Positions 1-5,594 of a stretch of DNA of 11,697 nucleotides are shown here, in pieces. A model generated the notes under the pieces. The model was not told the DNA's origin. It ran no database searches and saw only the letters and a list, made by a program, of their open reading frames with translations. Each line of letters begins with the position of its first letter. Within the stretch, counting starts at the first letter, position 1. The stretch comes from Myxococcota bacterium. Lineage in GTDB: Bacteria > Myxococcota_A > UBA9160 > PR03. The stretch covers positions 1 through 11,697 of the forward strand of contig JASJBO010000243.1 in assembly GCA_030066475.1 (NCBI GenBank). The letters are read 5' to 3'. The translations under genes and the position numbers were made by a program.

Positions 1-3
1 ATT

Positions 4-31
4 TGTAAAGATTTTATCTGTACATCTTATC
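4..31. promoter_or_regulatory. Candidate operator box 1 (AT-rich bipartite repeat)
   Basis: This AT-rich stretch in an otherwise GC-rich window contains TGTAAA (4-9) and TGTACATCT (19-27) with 15 bases between hexamer starts, then TATC. Its reverse complement aligns without gaps to 641-668, by hand count 19 of 28 identical positions, with 8 of 9 in the TGTAYATCT core. The TGTACA half-site overlaps the predicted -35 element of the promoter for the first gene. Binding by a shared regulator is inferred. TRTACA-type half-sites resemble those described for CarH/LitR (MerR family, B12-dependent light sensors), but no regulator gene lies in the window. Confidence 0.5.
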
Positions 32-47
32 GATCCTCGCCTAGGAT
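19..47 (+). promoter_or_regulatory. Predicted promoter of leader ORF / membrane protein
   Basis: The -35 candidate TGTACA (19-24; 4 of 6 to TTGACA) and the -10 candidate TAGGAT (42-47; 4 of 6 to TATAAT) are separated by 17 bases. The -10 sits in CTAGGATTCG (41-50), almost repeated as CTAAGATTCG (684-693) before the second transcription unit. The predicted start near 54 would place the GGGAGG Shine-Dalgarno sequence (55-60) at the very 5' end of the message. The -35 lies inside operator box 1, which would fit repression by occlusion. No experiment supports the start site. Confidence 0.45.
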
Positions 48-66
48 TCGGCTCGGGAGGCGTACG

Positions 67-123
67 ATGACTTCGCTCGAATCTCCGACCTGCCTGGCTC
101 TTGGCTGCCGGGTGCGGACGTGA
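67..123 (+). CDS. Possible 18-codon leader peptide ORF
   Basis: ATG at 67 follows a strong Shine-Dalgarno sequence GGGAGG (55-60) with a 6-base spacer and opens an 18-codon ORF whose product begins MTSLESPTC and ends RVRT. Its TGA stop (121-123) overlaps the GTG start of the membrane-protein gene (120-122) in the arrangement GTGA. That gene has no comparably good ribosome site of its own and no earlier in-frame start after the TAG at 42-44, so translational coupling through this leader is plausible. The peptide has no recognisable family and no run of one amino acid that would mark a classical attenuator. It may matter only as a ribosome loading site. Confidence 0.4.
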   Translation: MTSLESPTCLALGCRVRT

Positions 124-584
124 ACGGCGAGGCGCTAGCGGTCGTCAACCTGCTGCTGAACCTCGCGGCGACGTTCTACATGGTCGGCCTCGTCTGGTTC
201 GTGCAGCGCGTCCACTACCCGCTGTTCGCCCGCGTGGGGGCGGGCGACTTCGCGGCCTATCAGGACGGCCATCTGGCGCGCACCGGTCCCGTCGTCGGGC
301 CGGCGATGCTGCTCGAGGCCGGCACGGCCGTTGCGCTGCTCGCCTTCCCGCCGGCGGCCCTGGCGCCGCTCGTCGCGTGGCTCGGCCTCGGCCTGCTACT
401 GGTGATCTGGCTGTCGACGGCGCTGCTCCAGGTGCCGCGCCACCGCGATCTGGTGACCGGCTTCGACGCGGACGCGCACCGGCGCCTGGTCGTCACGAAC
501 TGGGTGCGCACGGTCGCCTGGTCGCTGCGCGGCCTGCTGCTGCTCGCAGCCGTGCTGGCGCTGATGCTGGAGGCGCGAGCGTGA
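120..584 (+). CDS. Conserved hypothetical four-helix membrane protein
   Basis: The product is 154 residues with four likely membrane helices, near residues 7-29, 57-77, 82-104 and 132-151. The connecting segments carry polar and aromatic motifs that look conserved rather than random: VQRVHYPLF (28-36), AYQDGHL (46-52), QVPRH (104-108) and NWVRTVAW (127-134), plus a glutamate (E66) inside the second helix. I recall similar motifs in uncharacterised bacterial integral membrane proteins but cannot assign a reaction or a family name. GTG120 is chosen because it is the only usable start after the in-frame TAG at 42, and it overlaps the stop of a short leader ORF. It has its own promoter, whose operator resembles that of the following lipid operon, so a role in the same membrane-lipid or stress response is inferred from context only. 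Confidence 0.75.
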   Translation: MNGEALAVVNLLLNLAATFYMVGLVWFVQRVHYPLFARVGAGDFAAYQDGHLARTGPVVGPAMLLEAGTAVALLAFPPAALAPLVAWLGLGLLLVIWLSTALLQVPRHRDLVTGFDADAHRRLVVTNWVRTVAWSLRGLLLLAAVLALMLEARA

Positions 585-605
585 GCGCGCGTTCCGCCGC
601 GAGCT

Positions 606-620
606 GGCCGCCCCACGGCC
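606..620 (+). other. Small GC hairpin after the membrane-protein gene
   Basis: GGCCG (606-610) can pair with CGGCC (616-620) around a five-base loop, 22 bases past the stop codon. No T-run follows, so it is not a convincing intrinsic terminator. It is listed as the only structure seen between this gene and the next promoter. Confidence 0.2.
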
Positions 621-633
621 GTCCCCCGGGGTG

Positions 634-668
634 AGATGTAGATCAGATATACAAATCTTTTCTAGACA
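634..668. promoter_or_regulatory. Candidate operator box 2 upstream of the lipid operon
   Basis: The AT-rich island contains AGATGTAGA (634-642), AGATATACA (645-653, 11 bases later) and TAGACA (663-668, 15 bases after TATACA). On the minus strand, 641-668 matches operator box 1 without gaps, giving the shared core TGTAYATCT. Three half-sites at 11 and 15 base steps suggest a multimeric regulator on one DNA face. CarH-type proteins are known to bind 11-base direct repeats overlapping a -35 element, so this family is a reasonable candidate. The regulator identity is inference; only the repeated sequence is seen. Confidence 0.5.
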
Positions 669-690
669 CAGCATGATCGATCGCTAAGAT
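663..690 (+). promoter_or_regulatory. Predicted promoter of the five-gene lipid operon
   Basis: The -35 candidate TAGACA (663-668; 5 of 6 to TTGACA) and the -10 candidate TAAGAT (685-690; 4 of 6) are separated by 16 bases. The -10 is part of CTAAGATTCG (684-693), preceded by CGATC (678-682); the first promoter has the same order, CGATC (31-35) then CTAGGATTCG. The predicted start is near 697, giving a leader of about 23 bases with the Shine-Dalgarno sequence AAGGA (710-714) and ATG at 720. The -35 is the last half-site of operator box 2. Confidence 0.5.
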
Positions 691-719
691 TCGCCAGCGC
701 GCCCAGGAAAAGGATACAC

Positions 720-1223
720 ATGGCCCGCTTCGTAGACGCCATCGACCTCCCCCTCGATCCACAGACCGCCTTCGACTACCTGGCGGACTTCAGCAACACG
801 GCGGACTGGGATCCGGGTGTCGCCGCGGCGGAGCGCCTCGACGCAGGTCCGCTCGGGCCCGGCTCGCAGTTCGCCGTGACCGTCGAGTTCCTCGGACGAC
901 GCATCCCGTTCGTCTACGAGATCGCGGAATGGGAGCCCCCGCAGCGACTGGTCCTGCGCGGCGAAGGCGGAGCGGTGGTCTCGATCGACGAGATCGGCGT
1001 CGCGCCGCGGGGCGACGGCTGTCGCGTCACCTACGAGGCCCGGGTCGAGCTGAAGGGCATCGCGCGCGTCGCCGATCCGCTGCTCGGCCTGCTCTTCCAG
1101 CGCGTCGGCGCGGTCGCCGCGCGCGGCCTGCGGGAGCGGGTCTGCGCGGAGAAGACGAGCGCGCTGCGCAGCGTGCGATCCGCGGCGCGGCCGGCACACG
1201 CCGCCGCGGGTGCGGCCCGATGA
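720..1223 (+). CDS. SRPBCC (START/polyketide-cyclase-like) family protein
   Basis: The 167-residue product has the SRPBCC pattern. An N-terminal strand and helix (FVDAIDLPLDPQTAFDYLAD, residues 4-23) is followed by the typical N-x-x-x-W-D-P-G turn (26-33), several amphipathic strands up to about residue 112, and a long C-terminal helix (about 113-145). A low-complexity Ala/Arg tail (about 148-167) is probably disordered. Family members bind hydrophobic ligands such as lipids in a deep cavity; no catalytic residue can be named here. The start is supported by AAGGA at 710-714. The stop overlaps the next start as ATGA, so it is translationally coupled to the methyltransferase. A role in holding or presenting lipid to the downstream enzymes is inferred from position. 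Confidence 0.8.
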   Translation: MARFVDAIDLPLDPQTAFDYLADFSNTADWDPGVAAAERLDAGPLGPGSQFAVTVEFLGRRIPFVYEIAEWEPPQRLVLRGEGGAVVSIDEIGVAPRGDGCRVTYEARVELKGIARVADPLLGLLFQRVGAVAARGLRERVCAEKTSALRSVRSAARPAHAAAGAAR

Positions 1224-2263
1224 GCATCGCGCGGCTGGCGGGCCTCGCAGAGCGCGGCCTCCTGCCCGACGCGCTCGTGCGCTTCGGCATCCGCCGCATG
1301 CTGGCCGAGCGACTGCGCCAGTACGGCGGCGACCCCGAGGCCGTGCGCGCGGCGCGCCTCGAGTTCGCGGAGGCCTGTCGCAAGAGCCCGATCGCGCTGG
1401 TGCCGGAGCAGGCGAACGAGCAGCATTACGAAGTGCCGGCCTCGTTCTTCGAGCACGTGCTCGGCCCGCACCTCAAGTACTCGTGCGCGCTCTGGGACGG
1501 GGACTCGGACAGCCTCGGCTACGCCGAGGCGCGCATGCTCGAGCGCACCTGCGAGCGGGCGGGGCTGGCCGACGGCATGAGCGTCCTCGACCTCGGCTGT
1601 GGCTGGGGCTCGCTCTCGCTCTACGCGGCCGAGCGCTTCCCCGCGGCGCAGATCCGGGCCGTCTCGAACTCGTGCTCGCAGCGCGCGTGGATCGAGGCGC
1701 GCGCCGCGGCGCGCGGCCTCCACAACCTCCGCGTGACGACGGCCGACGTCAACCACTTCGAGCCGTCGGAGCGCTTCGACCGGGTCGTCTCGGTCGAGAT
1801 GTTCGAGCACGTGCGCAACCACGAGGCGCTGCTGGCGCGCATCGCGGGCTGGCTGGCGCCCGGTGGCCGGCTGTTGGCGCACCACTTCTGCCACCGGCAG
1901 ATGGCGTACCCCTACGAGACCGAGGGCGCCGGCAACTGGATGGGCCGGCACTTCTTCAGCGGCGGCATGATGCCGAGCGAGGACTGGCTCTCGCACTTCG
2001 ATTTCGACCTGGTGGTCGAGGCGCAGTGGCGCGTGCCGGGCGGGCACTACGCCCGCACCAGCGAGGCCTGGCTCGAACGCCTCGACGCCCGGCGCGACGC
2101 GGTCCTCCCGATCCTCGCGTCCACCTATGGGTCCGACGCCGGGCGCTGGCTCCAGCGCTGGCGGCTGTTCTTCCTCGGCTGCGCCGAGCTGTTCGCCGCC
2201 GGCGGCGGCAGCGAGTGGTTCGTGACTCACGTGCGGCTCGCGCCGCGGAAGGACGCCGGGTGA
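1220..2263 (+). CDS. CFA-synthase/CNMT-like SAM-dependent methyltransferase
   Basis: The 347-residue product transfers methyl groups from S-adenosylmethionine. Seen in the sequence: substrate-side motif EQHYEVPASFFEHVLG (67-82) and KYSC (86-89), SAM motif I VLDLGCGWG (122-130), and EMFEHV (193-198). By motif alignment with E. coli cyclopropane fatty acid synthase, C89, E196 and H221 correspond to C139, E239 and H266, which line the active site. The EQHYEVP...LKYSC style resembles the coclaurine N-methyltransferase-like branch more than true CFA synthases, so the acceptor could be a lipid double bond or another hydrophobic nucleophile. ATG1220 overlaps the preceding stop (ATGA). It is one of two different methyltransferases in the operon, which suggests two separate methylation steps. 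Substrate unknown. Confidence 0.85.
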   Translation: MSIARLAGLAERGLLPDALVRFGIRRMLAERLRQYGGDPEAVRAARLEFAEACRKSPIALVPEQANEQHYEVPASFFEHVLGPHLKYSCALWDGDSDSLGYAEARMLERTCERAGLADGMSVLDLGCGWGSLSLYAAERFPAAQIRAVSNSCSQRAWIEARAAARGLHNLRVTTADVNHFEPSERFDRVVSVEMFEHVRNHEALLARIAGWLAPGGRLLAHHFCHRQMAYPYETEGAGNWMGRHFFSGGMMPSEDWLSHFDFDLVVEAQWRVPGGHYARTSEAWLERLDARRDAVLPILASTYGSDAGRWLQRWRLFFLGCAELFAAGGGSEWFVTHVRLAPRKDAG

Positions 2264-3510
2264 GGGTCGCCATCGTCGGGTCGGGCGTGGCGGGGCTGGT
2301 CTGCGCCCACCGCCTGCGCCGCGACCACTCGATCACGCTGTTCGAAGCGGACGCGCGCATCGGCGGCCACGTCCACACGGTGGACGTCGAGCTCGACGGC
2401 GCGCCGTACGCCGTCGACACCGGCTTCATCGTCTACAACGAGCAGAACTACCCCGGCTTCACGCGGCTGCTCGCCGAGCTGGGCGTCGCGACCCGCCCTA
2501 GCGACATGAGCTTCTCGGTGAGCTGCGAGCGCAGCGGGATCGAGTGGGGCAGCCGCGGGCTGGGCTCGCTGCTGGCCGATCCACGCAACCTCGGGCGCCC
2601 CCGCTTCCTGCGCATGCTGCGCGACCTGCGCCGCTTCTTCGGCGAGGCGCCCGAGCTGCTCGCCAGCGAGGCCCCGAAGCTGTCGCTCGCGGACTGGCTC
2701 GGCTCGGGCGGCTACTCGCGAGACTTCCTCGACCTGTACCTGATCCCGATGGGTGCCGCGATCTGGTCGGCCGATCCGGAGCGCTTCCTGCGCTTCCCGG
2801 CCCGGGCGTTCGTGCGGTTCTTCGCCAACCACGGCCTGCTGGCGGCGCGCGGCGCCCCGCCCTGGCGCGTGGTCGCGGGGGGCTCGCGGAGCTACGTGGA
2901 GGCGCTCGTGGAGCCCTTCCGCCACCGCGTGCGCACCGCGACGCCGGTGCGCCGCATACGACGCACGGCCGATGGCGTCGAGCTGCGCACCGACGCCGAC
3001 GTGGAGCACTTCGATCGCGTGGTCCTGGCGGTCCACTCCGACCAGGCGCTGGCGATGCTAGACGATGCGAACGACCTGGAGCGCTCCGTGCTCGGCGCGA
3101 TCCGCTACCAGGAGAACGATGCGGTGCTGCACACCGACGCCTCGCTCATGCCGCGGCACGTTCGCGCCTGGTCGAGCTGGAACTACCGGGTGCCCGCGAA
3201 CGCCGGGGAGGTACCGAGTCGCGCCCTGGTGACCTACGACATGAAGCGCCTCCAGGGCCTGCGCGCGTCGGAACAGCTCCTGGTGACGCTGAACGCCACG
3301 GAGCGCATCGACCCGAGCCGGGTGGTCGCGAAGATCGCCTACCACCACCCGATCTTCGACACCGACGCCATGGCCGCGCAGCAGCTCCACGCCGAGATCG
3401 ACGGCCGGGGCGGCGTGCACTTCGCGGGCGCCTACTGGGGCTGGGGCTTCCACGAGGACGGCCTGCAGAGCGCGATCGCCGTGTGCGAACGGATCGGCGC
3501 CCGGCGCTAA
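2260..3510 (+). CDS. FAD-dependent amine-oxidase-fold oxidoreductase
   Basis: The 416-residue product has an N-terminal Rossmann dinucleotide site VAIVGSGVAGLVCAHRL (3-19, GxGxxG) with the ribose-binding acidic residue in LFEAD (27-31). The C-terminal FAD signature FAGAYWGWGFHEDGLQSA (388-405) is also present. It lacks a signal peptide. Relatives always sit next to DUF1365 and CFA-type methyltransferase genes, including Rv0449c beside Rv0448c and ufaA1 (Rv0447c) in Mycobacterium tuberculosis. In alpha-proteobacterial furan fatty acid synthesis a desaturase named UfaD introduces a second double bond into a methylated acyl chain; equivalence is possible but unproven. GTG2260 is chosen because MRVAIVGSG starts the fold, GGAAGGA precedes it (2247-2253), and it overlaps the upstream stop as GTGA. 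Confidence 0.85.
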   Translation: MRVAIVGSGVAGLVCAHRLRRDHSITLFEADARIGGHVHTVDVELDGAPYAVDTGFIVYNEQNYPGFTRLLAELGVATRPSDMSFSVSCERSGIEWGSRGLGSLLADPRNLGRPRFLRMLRDLRRFFGEAPELLASEAPKLSLADWLGSGGYSRDFLDLYLIPMGAAIWSADPERFLRFPARAFVRFFANHGLLAARGAPPWRVVAGGSRSYVEALVEPFRHRVRTATPVRRIRRTADGVELRTDADVEHFDRVVLAVHSDQALAMLDDANDLERSVLGAIRYQENDAVLHTDASLMPRHVRAWSSWNYRVPANAGEVPSRALVTYDMKRLQGLRASEQLLVTLNATERIDPSRVVAKIAYHHPIFDTDAMAAQQLHAEIDGRGGVHFAGAYWGWGFHEDGLQSAIAVCERIGARR

Positions 3511-3513
3511 CCA

Positions 3514-4287
3514 ATGGAGAGCGCGCTCTACCTTGGACGCGTCTGGCACCGGCGCCACCGACCGGTGCAGCACGGGTTCTCGCTGCCGCTGTTCATGACC
3601 TACCTCGACCTGGGCGAGCTCGACGAGGTGTTCCGCGGCCGCTTGCTGTGGTCGACCCGGCGGCCGGCACCAGCGCGCTTCCGCCGGGCAGACCACCTGG
3701 GCGACCCGCGCGTGCCGCTCGATCGGTGCGTGCGCGACCTGGTCGAGGAGCGAACGGGACGGCGCCCCGACGGCCCGATCCGGCTGCTCACCAACCTGCG
3801 CAGCTTCGGCTGGGCCATGAATCCCGTGAGCTTCCACTACTGCTTCGACGCCGCCGGCGAGCGTCTCGACGCGCTGGTTGCCGACGTCACCAACACGCCC
3901 TGGGGCGAGCGCCACCCCTACGTGCTCGCGGGCGGCGCCCGGCGCGGGCGACGCCTGACGTTCGAGCAGCCGAAGGGCTTCCACGTGTCGCCGTTCCTCG
4001 GCATGGACCTCGGCTATCGCTTCGACGTCGCCGAGCCGGGCCGCACGCTGGGGCTGCGCATCGCCGTCGACGACGGCGCCGGGCCGCCGCTGTTCGACGC
4101 CGTGCTCGCGCTGCGGCGGCGACCGATCACGGGCGCTTCGCTGGCCCGAGCGCTCGTCCGCTACCCGCTGATGCCACTCCAGGTGAGCGCGGGCATCTAC
4201 TGGCAGGCCTGGCGTCTCCACCGCAAGGGCGCGCCCTTCCACCCCCATCCCCGGAGCGCCGAGAGCGCGTTGGAGAGCACCGCGTGA
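3514..4287 (+). CDS. DUF1365 domain-containing protein
   Basis: The 257-residue product carries the DUF1365 motifs along its length: HRRHRP (12-17), FGWAMNPVSFHYCFD (98-112), DVTNTPWGERHPY (124-136) and KGFHVSPF (154-161). Several conserved histidines (H12, H108, H134, H157) could form a metal or catalytic site, but the biochemical function is not established to my knowledge. The family is almost always found between an FAD oxidoreductase and a CFA-like methyltransferase, as here, so it belongs to the same acyl-lipid modification. ATG3514 lies three bases after the preceding TAA. No clear Shine-Dalgarno sequence is seen, so translation probably depends on coupling. The last 15 residues or so are low complexity. 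Confidence 0.88.
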   Translation: MESALYLGRVWHRRHRPVQHGFSLPLFMTYLDLGELDEVFRGRLLWSTRRPAPARFRRADHLGDPRVPLDRCVRDLVEERTGRRPDGPIRLLTNLRSFGWAMNPVSFHYCFDAAGERLDALVADVTNTPWGERHPYVLAGGARRGRRLTFEQPKGFHVSPFLGMDLGYRFDVAEPGRTLGLRIAVDDGAGPPLFDAVLALRRRPITGASLARALVRYPLMPLQVSAGIYWQAWRLHRKGAPFHPHPRSAESALESTA

Positions 4288-5519
4288 GCGAGACCGCCGT
4301 CGTCCTGGAATCCCCTCTTCCCGAGCCGCTTCACGTGCTCGACCGGCTGGCGCGACGCAGCGTGCTGGGCCGGCTCTCGCGCATCGCGCACGGGCGTCTC
4401 GTGCTGCACGAGGGCGGCTCGATCCGCGCGCTGGGCACGCGCGACGACGAGCTGCGCGCCAGCGTCTGGGTGCACGATCCGCGCTTCTGGCGCTCGCTCG
4501 CCCTGCGCGGTGCGCTGGGCGGCGCCGAGGCGTACCTGGACGGCTACTGGACCAGCGACGACCCGGTGGCCGTGGTGCGCATCCTGGCGCGCAACGCGCG
4601 CGCCCGAGAGGGTCTGGAGAGCTTCGCCGCGAAGCTGGCGCGCCCCGGCCTGCGCCTGCTGCACGCGCTGCGCCGCAACACGCGACGCGGCAGCCGGCGC
4701 AACATCGCCGCCCACTACGACCTGGGCAACGAATTCTACCAGCTGTTCCTCGACCCGACGCTCACCTACTCGTCGGGCGTGTTCGAGAGCCCCGAGGCCA
4801 CGCTCGCCGACGCCCAGCATGCCAAGCTCGATCGCGCCTGCCGGGCCCTCGAGCTGGGCCCCGACGACCACGTGCTCGAGATCGGCACCGGCTGGGGCAG
4901 CTTCGCGATCCACGCCGCCCGCACCACGGGCTGCCGCGTCACCACCACCACGATCTCGCAAGAGCAGTACGAGCTGGCGACGCGACGCGTGGTCGAGGCG
5001 GGCCTCGCGGACCGCGTCACGGTCCTTCGGAAGGACTACCGCGACCTCGAGGGGCAGTTCGACAAGCTCGCGTCGATCGAGATGATCGAGGCCGTGGGCG
5101 CCGCCCACGTGCCTTCCTTCCTGCGCGCCTGCGGCGAGCGACTGCGGCCCGGCGGACGCATGTTCCTCCAGGCCATCGTCGTGCCGGAGGCGGATTTCGC
5201 GAATTCCGTCCGGAGCGTCGACTTCGTCAAGCGCCATGTCTTCCCGGGCGGACAGCTCGTCTCGATCGGATCGATCTGCGCGGCCCTCGCGCGAGGCACC
5301 GACCTGCAGATCACGCGCATCGAGGACATCACGGCGGACTACGCCGAGACGCTGCGACGCTGGCGCGATGCCTTCCTCGGTGCGCTCGACCGCGTGCGCG
5401 CGCTCGGCTTCGACGAGCGCTTCGTGCGGCTCTGGGACTTCTACCTGGCCTACTGCGAGGGCGGCTTCCGGGAGCGCGCGAACGGCACGATCCAGATGAC
5501 GCTGGTGCGGCCGGGCTGA
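4284..5519 (+). CDS. Cyclopropane-fatty-acid-synthase-family methyltransferase, divergent active site
   Basis: The 411-residue product has the two-part CFA synthase layout: an N-terminal membrane/lipid-side domain (about 1-135) and a SAM methyltransferase domain. Motifs are AHYDLGNEFYQLFLDP (143-158), VLEIGTGWGSF (197-207), TISQEQYELA (223-232) and EMIEAVG (266-272). Aligned by motif to E. coli CFA synthase, E239 and Y317 are kept (E269, Y353), but C139 is serine (S164 in TYSSG) and H266 is glutamine (Q296 in LQAI). Members next to DUF1365 and FAD genes often share this pattern as I recall, and may make methylated unsaturated or furan precursors rather than cyclopropanes. GTG4284 overlaps the DUF1365 stop (GTGA) and is preceded by GGAGAG (4272-4277). 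It is the last gene of the operon. Confidence 0.88.
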   Translation: MSETAVVLESPLPEPLHVLDRLARRSVLGRLSRIAHGRLVLHEGGSIRALGTRDDELRASVWVHDPRFWRSLALRGALGGAEAYLDGYWTSDDPVAVVRILARNARAREGLESFAAKLARPGLRLLHALRRNTRRGSRRNIAAHYDLGNEFYQLFLDPTLTYSSGVFESPEATLADAQHAKLDRACRALELGPDDHVLEIGTGWGSFAIHAARTTGCRVTTTTISQEQYELATRRVVEAGLADRVTVLRKDYRDLEGQFDKLASIEMIEAVGAAHVPSFLRACGERLRPGGRMFLQAIVVPEADFANSVRSVDFVKRHVFPGGQLVSIGSICAALARGTDLQITRIEDITADYAETLRRWRDAFLGALDRVRALGFDERFVRLWDFYLAYCEGGFRERANGTIQMTLVRPG

Positions 5520-5524
5520 GACGG

Positions 5525-5548
5525 GCGCGGGCGCCAGCCGGCCCGCGC
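5525..5548 (+). terminator. GC hairpin after the lipid operon, possible terminator
   Basis: GCGCGGGC (5525-5532) pairs perfectly with GCCCGCGC (5541-5548) around an eight-base loop, starting six bases after the operon's final stop. The position is right for a terminator, but there is no T-run after it, so intrinsic termination is uncertain. Confidence 0.35.
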
Positions 5549-5594
5549 GCGTTCCGCCTCAAGTCCCGACCCCCGGCCGGTCGATCCGGACGGG

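Noticed and set aside
4..668. Inverted boxes at 4-31 and 641-668 as terminal repeats of a small mobile element around the membrane-protein gene
   Set aside because: There is no transposase or target duplication, identity is only moderate, and the adjacent CTARGATTCG blocks are in direct orientation at promoter positions, which fits regulation better.
640..690. ECF sigma (RpoE/ChrR-type) promoter with TGATCC and TAAGA elements
   Set aside because: TAAGAT is present, but no TGATCC-like -35 lies at a suitable distance; a TTGACA-like hexamer does.
585..719. Possible small RNA or extra gene between the membrane protein and the lipid operon
   Set aside because: Only a five-base hairpin and the promoter/operator island are seen; no ORF with a ribosome site and no RNA-family structure recognised.
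1031..5237. Minus-strand ORFs opposite the lipid operon (1031-2230, 2227-3036, 3058-4248, 4197-5237)
   Set aside because: Low-complexity antisense translations of well-supported genes; no ribosome sites or motifs.
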